44,861 nt of DNA from CAYJEQ01 sp964369235 (GTDB lineage Bacteria; Bacillota; Clostridia; Oscillospirales; Ruminococcaceae). Each line of letters starts with the position of its first letter. The first letter of the stretch is position 1. Below are positions 8,298-15,430 of the stretch, in pieces. Where the stretch lies: NCBI GenBank assembly GCA_964369235.1, contig CAYJEQ010000015.1, positions 1 to 44,861 of the forward strand. The letters are read 5' to 3'. The position numbers were made by a program, and so were the translations under genes. The notes under the pieces are model-generated. The model saw only the letters and a program-made list of their open reading frames with translations. It did not search any database and had not been told where the DNA came from.

Positions 8298-8687
8298 ATG
8301 ATATAATAAACACAATACAATATCTTACAAATATTAGTAGTTCAAGGTGTTTATTATATTTTATNNNNNNNNNNNNNNNNNNNNNNNNNNNNNNNNNNNN
8401 NNNNNNNNNNNNNNNNNNNNNNNNNNNNNNNNNNNNNNNNNNNNNNNNNNNNNNNNNNNNNNNNATTCCCACTTTTTCGCCACAAATGTGGCAACCAAAA
8501 GTGATGGATAATTATATCATAATACTTTGTATTATGATATAATAAACACAATACAATATCTTACAAATATTAGTAGTTCGAGGTGTTTATTATATTTTAT
8601 ATTCCCACTTTTTCGCCACAAATGTGGCAACCAAAAGTGATGGATAATTATATCAAAATACTTCGTATTTATGATATAATAAACACA
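8298..8687. repeat. 136-bp palindromic tandem repeat array with assembly gap
   Basis: A half unit (8298-8364) precedes the N gap; a full unit (8465-8600) and a partial unit (8601-8687) follow it. Units match almost exactly. Each unit contains three inverted repeats: CACTTTT/AAAAGTG around GCCACA/TGTGGC (8470-8503), a perfect 15-bp-arm palindrome (8511-8525 with 8529-8543), and a 13-bp pair ATATAATAAACAC/GTGTTTATTATAT spanning most of the second half. The true copy number is unknown because the gap lies inside the array. Confidence 0.9.
8365..8464. other. Assembly gap, 100 N
   Basis: Exactly 100 undetermined bases, a standard placeholder length. Both flanks belong to the 136-bp tandem repeat, so the gap probably reflects unresolved repeat copies. 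Confidence 0.97.
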
Positions 8688-8748
8688 TAGCTTTAATTTG
8701 GTATCTAAGGATTTATTTACTATCTATTTATAGAAAGGATTATTATAA

Positions 8749-9468
8749 ATGAATTTTCTTACAAAAACAAAAATACTACTAACCTCACTAGCTATGCTTA
8801 CATTAGTTGGTTGTCAGACAGAAGAACCCACTCTCCCTACTGAACCTGGTTTAGGTGGGATTGTTTATTCTGATTTCACAACTGATCTTTCCTTTGAGGA
8901 GATTTATGATTTAGCCCCTAATGAAGTTACTAAATACTATGATTACTTTAAAGATATACCCTATCAGTTCCTGTACAAAGATGCAGAAAATGGCTATTCA
9001 GATGATGATATTGCTGGTTTTACTATGATGTACTGGATGACCAATACTAAAAATCCAAATCTTGAAATTGGCGCAGATACCCAGTATCTAAACGATGTGG
9101 CTTTAAGGTTTTTTGGGAAAACTATTGATGACTATGACACTGAGCTTACAAAAGTATTAGACAGTGGAAAAGTAACTAGTACAGGCTGGGGCCCTGCTAG
9201 CTTTAGTTACATACTGCATGATAAAACTACAACTATGGACGGTTTAGTTACAGCTGAGTTTTATATTATATATGACCATACTTTATATGATTTTAAATAT
9301 ATGCTACTACAGATGTTTACAGGAGAATTTGAGATTTTTGGTGATATTCATCTAGCAGAGCTTACCTTTAGAGAGTCAACTGATGAATATGGCAATATGG
9401 AACTACAGTTTATCTCTGCTAAGGAAATAGGCCTAGTAGAGCCACCCTATAGCCTATATACTCAGTAG
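8749..9468 (+). CDS. Predicted lipoprotein of unknown function
   Basis: A 239-residue protein. The N terminus is a lipoprotein signal: positively charged MNFLTKTK, a hydrophobic stretch, then the lipobox LVGC with the lipidated cysteine at residue 22, so it should be anchored on the outer face of the membrane. The rest is acidic and rich in aromatic residues, without a motif I recognise. The start ATG 8749 follows AGAAAGGATT. It lies just after the tandem repeats and 45 bp before the SUFU-domain gene in the same direction, so the two may be co-transcribed. Confidence 0.8.
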   Translation: MNFLTKTKILLTSLAMLTLVGCQTEEPTLPTEPGLGGIVYSDFTTDLSFEEIYDLAPNEVTKYYDYFKDIPYQFLYKDAENGYSDDDIAGFTMMYWMTNTKNPNLEIGADTQYLNDVALRFFGKTIDDYDTELTKVLDSGKVTSTGWGPASFSYILHDKTTTMDGLVTAEFYIIYDHTLYDFKYMLLQMFTGEFEIFGDIHLAELTFRESTDEYGNMELQFISAKEIGLVEPPYSLYTQ

Positions 9469-9513
9469 TATCATACAAACTAATATAAATCTTAAGAAAA
9501 TAGAGGAATGACT

Positions 9514-10641
9514 ATGAATGAGATCTTTAACTGTGAAATCTATAGCCCAGAGGATATTTCTATCCTAGAGACCTATATAGAAAAGTCTTTTGGTAAGTTT
9601 GATAATGTTTTGCATGAGATTGTATCCCCTGATATCCATGTGGATATTTGTATTATTAACCCTACCCCAGAAAGAGATTTCTATACTCTTGTAACTATGG
9701 GTATGGGTGCTCACAGTATGAATACTCCACCAGAACTAAAAGATCAAAATCGTGCTGAGCTATGTATATATCTGCCTTCTGACTGGAAGATAAATGACAG
9801 TGATGAACAGTGGTATTGGCCACTCAGATGGCTAAAAATCCTTGCTAGACTGCCAATGAATAATGATACATGGTTAGGACATTACCACACTATTCCTTCA
9901 GGCGATGTACTAGCAGATAATACCTCACTATGTGGATTTATCCTAGAAGAAGCTGATTTTGCTAATGGTGAAAGTAGTCTTTGTAAGCTAGAAAATGATG
10001 ATATAGTTAATTTCTATGCTCTTATACCGCTATACGAAGAAGAAATGTCCTATAAGGTTGATAATAATGGGGAAACTCTTATGGAAAGATTAGAAGAATT
10101 AGAGGATTTCTCTTTAGTCGTTGACATTCATAGAGAATCTGCTGTAGATGAATATGAAGTGCTGGAAGGCGTTGTGGATTCAGCACATTTTCATACTGAG
10201 GCAATCTACGAGAAAAACCTACAAATCGATGAAATGTCCGCCCTTAATCATATTGCTATCTATCTAAGATGGTTTATTGAGAAAGATATGGTACATGAAA
10301 AATTTATTGAATATTATCCCGATGTAGTAGCAAATGTAAAGGAAAATAAACCTGATTTTGATATGAGGATTTTCCTACATACTGTATTTAATGGTAGATT
10401 ATTTATATACCTATTTAATGATGAAGGTGCGAATTTTACCGCTTACTATTATAGTGGTGATGATGGTCTTCCCCACTATCCACAAGATGTAGACAGTTAC
10501 GCTGTAGATTACTTCGGTGGTGAGCCTCCTGAAATGCAGGAAGAAGAATATCTATTCCTACCATATGATGAAACCTACTATGAGGCTATGAAGAAATACA
10601 TTAACGAAGCCTATGAAAGCTATCTTAAGGAAGTAGAATAA
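9514..10641 (+). CDS. SUFU (suppressor-of-fused) domain protein with a second C-terminal domain
   Basis: A 375-residue protein. Residues about 10-190 match the bacterial SUFU family: DIHVDICII, a TLVTMGMGAHSM segment, RAELCIYLPSDW, QWYWPLRWLKILARLP, NDTWLGHYHTIP and LCGFILEEA. Bacterial SUFU domains are thought to act mostly as immunity proteins of polymorphic toxin systems. The C-terminal half (about 225-375; NHIAIYLRWFIEKDM) looks like a separate domain resembling DUF7832-type immunity or unknown proteins; that match is from memory. No toxin gene is nearby. Start set at ATG 9514, 7 nt after AGAGG; the ATG at 9508 touches it. Confidence 0.8.
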   Translation: MNEIFNCEIYSPEDISILETYIEKSFGKFDNVLHEIVSPDIHVDICIINPTPERDFYTLVTMGMGAHSMNTPPELKDQNRAELCIYLPSDWKINDSDEQWYWPLRWLKILARLPMNNDTWLGHYHTIPSGDVLADNTSLCGFILEEADFANGESSLCKLENDDIVNFYALIPLYEEEMSYKVDNNGETLMERLEELEDFSLVVDIHRESAVDEYEVLEGVVDSAHFHTEAIYEKNLQIDEMSALNHIAIYLRWFIEKDMVHEKFIEYYPDVVANVKENKPDFDMRIFLHTVFNGRLFIYLFNDEGANFTAYYYSGDDGLPHYPQDVDSYAVDYFGGEPPEMQEEEYLFLPYDETYYEAMKKYINEAYESYLKEVE

Positions 10642-10664
10642 AACTTTTTTAAAGGAGATACCCT

Positions 10665-10997
10665 ATGAATATAGAAAATTTTATATTATTTGCTATGTCT
10701 TTTATCTGTGTGATTATAAGTGTTTTCCAGTTTAAAGAAAAAGGTATACCTTTAAATAATGAGTATATCTGGGCTAGTAAGAATGATAGAGATAATATGG
10801 CAGATAGCGATAAAAGACCATATTTTAAACAGAGCGCCATTGTATTTTTACTATTGGGGCTAATGTGTGGATTTTTAGGACTAGCTCAGCAACTTAGATT
10901 AAACTGGTTATTTATTATATCTAATCTGCTAATAGTGGTAGTTATAGTCTATGCTGTTTGCTCATCTGTATATATAGCAAAAAATAAAAACAGTTAG
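10665..10997 (+). CDS. DUF3784-like small membrane protein
   Basis: A 110-residue protein with three predicted membrane segments (about residues 4-22, 55-75 and 80-103). Between the first and second is a polar stretch, ASKNDRDNMADSDKRPYFKQSA, containing the asparagine- and lysine-rich pattern I associate with DUF3784 proteins of Firmicutes. Function is unknown. It starts 23 bp after the SUFU gene behind AAAGGAG and is likely the last gene of that group. Confidence 0.7.
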   Translation: MNIENFILFAMSFICVIISVFQFKEKGIPLNNEYIWASKNDRDNMADSDKRPYFKQSAIVFLLLGLMCGFLGLAQQLRLNWLFIISNLLIVVVIVYAVCSSVYIAKNKNS

Positions 10998-11052
10998 TAT
11001 ATAGCCACAATATAAATTCTACTAAATTAACATCCTTGTAACTTCACTAGCG

Positions 11053-11158
11053 ATATTTACGGCTCTATATTAATTGTTGGGGTAAATTCTGTTGGGGTAC
11101 TGTTCCTCGCCGACGGCGAGGGTCAGTACCCCAACATTTGCTATATAACCATATTTAC
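11053..11158. mobile_element. 90-bp MITE, copy A, with 8-bp target duplication
   Basis: The element is 11061-11150 and starts GGCTCTATATTAA. Its right end, read inward on the other strand, starts GGTTATATAGCAA, giving imperfect terminal inverted repeats of about 22 bp. The centre is a long palindrome of the form GTTGGGGTACTG...CTCGCC-gac-GGCGAG...CAGTACCCCAAC with two mismatches. The octamer ATATTTAC flanks it on both sides (11053-11060 and 11151-11158). Terminal GG and 8-bp duplications fit ISL3-type transposition. No coding capacity. Confidence 0.88.
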
Positions 11159-11422
11159 TTAATATGTAAAGTCCAATCAATTTACGGTTGCATTTTTTTA
11201 TTTCCAGTAAACCTATCCACCATTTATTGAGATAGCTATTAGATAGTTATTTCGCTAAATAAAACTTTTGCGAAATACCACTATAGTTTCACCATACAGT
11301 ATAGTTTACTATTGTTTTAACTCTGTCTTAACTATAAGGATTTATAATAAATGTTAGAGTATTATCCCAACATAAATTGGTTTTACCCCTATAGAATTTT
11401 ACAACAACTATTGATAAAAAGA

Positions 11423-11456
11423 AAAAAACTGCCTAGATATAATCTAAGCAGTTTTT
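11423..11456 (-). terminator. Terminator of the acetate-type transporter gene
   Basis: On the minus strand, AAACTGCTTAGAT pairs with ATCTAGGCAGTTT (one mismatch) around a short loop, followed by a T run. It lies just after the stop codon at 11471. Confidence 0.88.
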
Positions 11457-11470
11457 GTATTATGTATTAA

Positions 11471-12130
11471 TTATGCAGCTTTAGAAGCTTGCTGTGTTGT
11501 AGCTGGCTTCTTGAAGATACCTAGTGGCTTACCTACTGGCAGGAATTCATAACCGAATGTAGCGTTCATAACATTAGCAGCTACACCGTAGAAAGAAACT
11601 AGAGAAATTGCTAGTTCTACATAAGCAGCAAGATTATGGAAGAAGTGTGGCATAAAGCCAAGTGTGCTACATGCTAGTCCTATAAATAGAAAATCTATTA
11701 AGATAAAGTCTATTAGAAGGAATTTATTAGTTTCAGTAGCAGCTACAGTCATAATCAGTGTGAAGATTAGATAACCGATAAAAGCAAAACCTAACTGACG
11801 AGGATCAGCTGATGCCTGCATAGATTCACCAAAAACACCATGCTGAATTGCCCATGTGCTAGCAACTCCTAGCCAGAACAGTCCGTAACCAAAGAATGCT
11901 GTCGCACCAAAAACATTATTTAACTTTAGATCAATTGCACCAGCATAAATCTGTGCAATTGCACCTAGGAAAATTGCCCAAGGAATAACTAGAGAAGTTC
12001 CGTCTGTTATACCTAGTTTCTGAGATGCAGCAACTAGTGTTACCATTGATAGTCCTAGTAGACCGATTGCAGATGGATTTCCGGATGTTACCGAAACATT
12101 TGTTGTTTGCCCTGTTGGAGCATGTGCCAT
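11471..12130 (-). CDS. Acetate uptake transporter family (GPR1/FUN34/YaaH, SatP-like) membrane protein
   Basis: A 219-residue protein with six hydrophobic membrane segments. The family signature NPAPLGLLG appears here as NPSAIGLLGLSM near residue 17. Members such as E. coli SatP move acetate or succinate with protons as hexameric channels. The start ATG 12130 follows TTAGGAGGA, and a good promoter lies at 12179-12207. It is monocistronic with its own terminator. Substrate in this organism is not shown by the sequence; acetate is the likely one for a fermenting anaerobe. Confidence 0.9.
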   Translation of the reverse strand: MAHAPTGQTTNVSVTSGNPSAIGLLGLSMVTLVAASQKLGITDGTSLVIPWAIFLGAIAQIYAGAIDLKLNNVFGATAFFGYGLFWLGVASTWAIQHGVFGESMQASADPRQLGFAFIGYLIFTLIMTVAATETNKFLLIDFILIDFLFIGLACSTLGFMPHFFHNLAAYVELAISLVSFYGVAANVMNATFGYEFLPVGKPLGIFKKPATTQQASKAA

Positions 12131-12178
12131 AGTAAAGTCCTCCTAAATAAGTACCTAAGTTTTTTTAAATCTTTTATC

Positions 12179-12207
12179 ATTATAACACCTTATGTTTATT
12201 AATACAA
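12179..12207 (-). promoter_or_regulatory. Promoter of the acetate-type transporter gene
   Basis: On the minus strand, TTGTAT (12202-12207), a 17-nt spacer and TATAAT (12179-12184). The transcript would start about 40 bp upstream of the coding start. Confidence 0.75.
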
Positions 12208-12359
12208 CGACAAATTACTATTAATAAAAAATTCATTTATTTACATAAATAACTGCTAAAATTGTAAATGTATTATATATAATTCTACAGTAACTTTTAA
12301 AGTAAATAGTAATCATTATTGTTTATTATGTATACTATCCTCCTAGATAAGTGTATTAT

Positions 12360-12388
12360 TTGACTAAAGTTGACAATTATTCTATACT
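12360..12388 (+). promoter_or_regulatory. Promoter of the 12421-13152 gene
   Basis: TTGACT (12360-12365), a 17-nt spacer and TATACT (12383-12388), about 30 bp before the coding start. A second TTGACA at 12370 has no matching -10. Confidence 0.72.
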
Positions 12389-12420
12389 AATTACAAGATT
12401 TTAATTATAGGAGATATATT

Positions 12421-13152
12421 ATGAATAATAAAAAATATCTTACGCTAATACTGTCAATCATAATGATAATTATGTCTTCCGTGGTCGCCTTTGCTAACTC
12501 AGCAGAGCCACCTGTTCTCACTATTATTATTAATAGCCCACCAGAGGATATTAAACTTTCCGTCCAATCTTCTAGTGGGGAATCCTTTCTACTAGAGCCT
12601 ACCATTGTTAGCTGGGAATATACTTACCATCTATTTAGTTATGATTTAGAGAGAGCTAATATGAATCTGTCAGATTTAATCATAAATGTGGAAAGTAGTA
12701 GCATTAATAATAACGCTCCTCTACCTATGGACGCCTTTAACCAATATAATGGTAGAATGACCTTGGATATTGAAACTATGACATTTACCGATAGTACAAC
12801 CCTATTACGAGAAGTTTTGCTTATATCTCTCCGTTTATCACTTACCCTAATTATAGAGGGAGCTATTTTCTACATATTCTTATACCGTAATAAAAAAAGC
12901 TGGATTACCTTCTTAATTATTAATCTAATTACCCAAGGTGGTTTAAATATCCTACTTTCCATGACTATATCAAGCTATGCATGGATATTACTGTTATTTT
13001 TCGCTGAATTTATAATAGTTATTGCCGAGCTTGTGTTATTTTACATATTCCTTAAAGAGCATGGTAAAGTTCGCCCCTTCTTTTATGTAATCACTGCTAA
13101 TTTCCTAAGCCTTGTTGCTGGGATATACACTTTGGCACTGCTGCCAATATAA
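12421..13152 (+). CDS. Unknown secreted/membrane protein: signal peptide, extracellular domain, four membrane segments
   Basis: A 243-residue protein I cannot assign to a named family. Residues 1-27 are a signal peptide ending VVAFANS-A; a polar domain of about 105 residues follows, beginning SAEPPVLTIIINSPPEDIKL; then four hydrophobic segments (about 128-150, 157-175, 180-205 and 215-240) with short loops. The N-terminal SAEPP motif after the signal is a feature I have seen in uncharacterised Clostridia proteins. It has its own promoter and terminator, so it is monocistronic. Start ATG 12421 follows AGGAGAT. Confidence 0.75.
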   Translation: MNNKKYLTLILSIIMIIMSSVVAFANSAEPPVLTIIINSPPEDIKLSVQSSSGESFLLEPTIVSWEYTYHLFSYDLERANMNLSDLIINVESSSINNNAPLPMDAFNQYNGRMTLDIETMTFTDSTTLLREVLLISLRLSLTLIIEGAIFYIFLYRNKKSWITFLIINLITQGGLNILLSMTISSYAWILLLFFAEFIIVIAELVLFYIFLKEHGKVRPFFYVITANFLSLVAGIYTLALLPI

Positions 13153-13160
13153 ATTAACTG

Positions 13161-13195
13161 GAAACTGTGGTAATTATCTACAGTTTCTTTTCTTT
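13161..13195 (+). terminator. Terminator after the 12421-13152 gene
   Basis: GAAACTGT (13161-13168) pairs with ACAGTTTC (13180-13187), followed by TTTTCTTT. Confidence 0.75.
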
Positions 13196-13275
13196 AAGCC
13201 TATTAATAGATGCTTAACGAATATATTATGAATAAGGATTTTAAATATAGTTCATATTTATTTATGAATATACCC

Positions 13276-13304
13276 TTGATTTTATATGAATTACTTATTA
13301 TAAT
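13276..13304 (+). promoter_or_regulatory. gpsA promoter
   Basis: TTGATT (13276-13281), a 17-nt spacer and a perfect TATAAT (13299-13304), about 48 bp before the gpsA start. Confidence 0.78.
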
Positions 13305-13352
13305 ATCATTTGTAACCATAAATTAACACAATAGAAAGTGTAGGTATAGCCT

Positions 13353-14360
13353 ATGTATAATATCGGTATAATCGGTGCAGGTAGCTGGGGTACAGCTCTT
13401 GCAGTACTACTGAACTCCAATGGACACAGTGTAACTCTTTGGTCCTATAGTCAAGAAGAAATAGATATGTTAACCACAAATCGCCAGCATGTCAGTAAAC
13501 TGCCTGGTATACACCTTGCAGATAATATGAATTTCACCAGTGACATTAAGTCAGCTATAACAGGAATGGATTTCTGTGTTATTGCTGTTCCCTCCCCTTT
13601 TATTAGAAATGTAGCTAAAACTATGGCACCTTATGTTATAAAAGACCAGATTTTAGTAGATGTTTCTAAAGGTATTGAGGATACTACTCTCATGACACTT
13701 ACCCAGCAGATTAAACAGGAAATCCCACAGGCAAATGTTGCAGTTCTGTCTGGCCCTAGCCATGCTGAAGAAGTTGGTAAAGGCCTAACTACCTCTGTAG
13801 TAATAGGTGCCCAGGATAGTGAAACTGCTAAACTCTTACAATCTGCCTTTATGAATAAAAATTTCAGGGTGTATATTAACTCTGATATGCTAGGCATCGA
13901 GCTTGGAGGTTCTTTAAAGAATGTCGTTGCCTTAGCTGCTGGTATTGCTGATGGCTTAGGTTGTGGAGATAATGCCAAAGCTGCACTAATTACACGAGGT
14001 GTAGCTGAGATTACTAGACTAGGAGTTGCCATGGGTGGAAAACCTGAAACATTTGCTGGACTTGCTGGTATTGGTGATCTTATTGTAACCTGTTCAAGTG
14101 TTCACAGTCGTAATAGAAAATGTGGTTATCTAATTGGAACTGGTCTTACACTGTCACAAGCCCAAGAAGAAGTAAAAATGGTTGTTGAAGGTGTCTACTC
14201 TGCTAAAGCAGCAGTTAAGCTAGGAAAGAAACACGGTGTTAGTATGCCTCTTGCAGAAGCTATAAATCAGGTGCTATTTGAAGATAAAAATCCTATGGAG
14301 GCTCTTGATGGTCTAATGCTTAGAGATGGTATAGTTGAACACAGCAATCTTAAGTGGTAG
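13353..14360 (+). CDS. gpsA: NAD(P)H-dependent glycerol-3-phosphate dehydrogenase
   Basis: A 335-residue cytoplasmic enzyme that reduces dihydroxyacetone phosphate to sn-glycerol-3-phosphate for phospholipid synthesis, the reverse of the flavoprotein module at 5035-8174. Seen: the N-terminal Rossmann motif IIGAGSWGTALAVLL, VDVSKGIED, VLSGPSHAEEV, the catalytic-lysine region GGSLKNVVALAAGI, and GLAGIGDLIVTCSS with the substrate-binding SRNRKCG that follows. Length is typical. It has its own promoter and a strong terminator. Confidence 0.97.
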   Translation: MYNIGIIGAGSWGTALAVLLNSNGHSVTLWSYSQEEIDMLTTNRQHVSKLPGIHLADNMNFTSDIKSAITGMDFCVIAVPSPFIRNVAKTMAPYVIKDQILVDVSKGIEDTTLMTLTQQIKQEIPQANVAVLSGPSHAEEVGKGLTTSVVIGAQDSETAKLLQSAFMNKNFRVYINSDMLGIELGGSLKNVVALAAGIADGLGCGDNAKAALITRGVAEITRLGVAMGGKPETFAGLAGIGDLIVTCSSVHSRNRKCGYLIGTGLTLSQAQEEVKMVVEGVYSAKAAVKLGKKHGVSMPLAEAINQVLFEDKNPMEALDGLMLRDGIVEHSNLKW

Positions 14361-14458
14361 AGTATCATTAAAGTATGTATTTAGCCTTAGTTATTGTATG
14401 ATTTTCACTATTACTTTAAAAACACTCTACAGAATAACTTAACCTAAAACTATAAAAA

Positions 14459-14496
14459 ATCCACTGGCTGTATTTTTTACGCCAGTGGATTTTTTT
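14459..14496 (+). terminator. gpsA terminator, T tract shared with MITE target duplication
   Basis: ATCCACTGGC (14459-14468) pairs with GCCAGTGGAT (14481-14490), followed by seven T. The final ATTTTTTT is the left target duplication of MITE copy B. Confidence 0.92.
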
Positions 14497-14594
14497 GGTT
14501 CTATAGCAAATGTTGGGGTACTGTCCCTCGCCAACGGCGAGGGACAGTACCCCAACAGAATTTTACCCAACAATTAATATAGAGCCATTTTTTT
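14489..14594. mobile_element. 90-bp MITE, copy B, with 8-bp target duplication
   Basis: The element is 14497-14586, in the opposite orientation to copy A and of identical length. It starts GGTTCTATAGCAAATG and ends CAATTAATATAGAGCC. Its centre is a perfect palindrome with 21-bp arms around AAC (14515-14559). ATTTTTTT flanks it on both sides (14489-14496 and 14587-14594). It inserted at the end of the gpsA terminator, and the right duplicate overlaps the stop codon of the convergent GNAT gene. Confidence 0.9.
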
Positions 14595-15141
14595 AATGGA
14601 GTTTTTCATTTAGTTTTACATAGTGGATATGGTCTTCCCATATACCATTAATCTTTAGGTATTTAGTTGAAATGCCTTCTGAATTAAACCCACATTTTTC
14701 TACCACTCTGATAGATGGTAGATTTTTTGGCATAATATTAGCTTCTATTCGATGTAATCCAAGATTATCAAAGGCATAATCTACCACTACCTTAATAATT
14801 TCTGTCATATAGCCTTTGTTAATATAATCTTTATCCATCTTATACCCTAGAAATGCTGATAGAAAGCTCCCCCATACTATATTGTTTATGCCAACAATCC
14901 CAATAATCTTATCTGTATTATCTTTATGGCACACTGCAAACCTAATAGAAGATTTATTATGATAGGCTATCTCGTCTTGTAGTCGCAGGTTATTATGATA
15001 GTCTATAGTATAAAAATGATTTTCTCTAACAGCCTCATACTGCTGTAGAAAATCTTTATTTCTGCTATAAAAATCTAGTAGCAGCACAGTATCTATTTTA
15101 TATAGTGGAGTCAGTGTAAACTCTTGTAGATATAATTCCAT
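14593..15141 (-). CDS. GNAT family N-acetyltransferase, RimJ/RimL type
   Basis: A 182-residue acetyl-CoA-dependent acetyltransferase of the RimJ/RimL-like group (Acetyltransf_3). Seen: the beta-strand segment KIIGIVGINNIVWGSFLSAFLGYKMD is followed by NKGYMTEI in the acetyl-CoA loop and the HRIEANIMPKNLPSIRVVEKCGF hallmark, shown here only as landmarks HRIEANIMP and SIRVVEKCGF. The substrate could be a protein N terminus or a small molecule. It is preceded by a copy of the structured 5' leader; GAGAAAGG lies 13 nt before ATG 15141. The last codons were reached by the MITE insertion, which kept the reading frame intact. Confidence 0.88.
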   Translation of the reverse strand: MELYLQEFTLTPLYKIDTVLLLDFYSRNKDFLQQYEAVRENHFYTIDYHNNLRLQDEIAYHNKSSIRFAVCHKDNTDKIIGIVGINNIVWGSFLSAFLGYKMDKDYINKGYMTEIIKVVVDYAFDNLGLHRIEANIMPKNLPSIRVVEKCGFNSEGISTKYLKINGIWEDHIHYVKLNEKLH

Positions 15142-15256
15142 ATAAATGCTTATTCCTTTCTCGGTTTTTGTGTGTTTTTCTCATAATTATTATGAGAACA
15201 TTCTGGTGTAATCGTGATTAAAAAAGACAAAAACTGTCTTTGAAACTTTGTTTTAC
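15142..15256 (-). repeat. Structured 5' leader element (GNAT copy)
   Basis: On the minus strand: a degenerate TTTCAAA hairpin side, then a stem GTTTTTGT/ACAAAAAC (forward arms 15164-15171 and 15227-15234) enclosing a palindromic hairpin TTCTCATAAT/ATTATGAGAA (15178-15198), then GAGAAAGG. It shares layout and sequence blocks with the nifS leader (TTATGAGAAAA, CACAAAA, GAAAGGAAT). Confidence 0.7.
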
Positions 15257-15279
15257 ACCATCACTTCTATATATTACAA

Positions 15280-15316
15280 AAGGCTATCGGCAATCTAAAT
15301 GATTACTGATAGCCTT
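15280..15316 (-). terminator. Probable purD terminator
   Basis: AAGGCTATC (15280-15288) pairs with GATAGCCTT (15308-15316), with further AATC/GATT pairing inside. The T tract on the minus strand is short (TTTTGT). It lies about 115 bp after the purD stop. Confidence 0.55.
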
Positions 15317-15430
15317 ATTAAATCAATATTATTATAAAATTATCTTATGGCACCCACCAACAATTTATATATTAACCTTAGAATATATCAAATATGATTA
15401 TACAGAAGAACTTCTTATAAATTAGATAAA

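Larger units (their letters stand above)
10998..11470. other. Intergenic region with MITE copy A and satP terminator
   Basis: No gene seen in 473 bp. It holds the 90-bp MITE (11061-11150), a possible hairpin TATTTCGC/GCGAAATA near 11249-11280, and the terminator of the minus-strand transporter (11423-11456). Confidence 0.6.

Noticed and set aside
8281..8551. Reading frames spanning the N gap
   Set aside because: They are made of undetermined bases and palindromic repeat DNA; no coding evidence.
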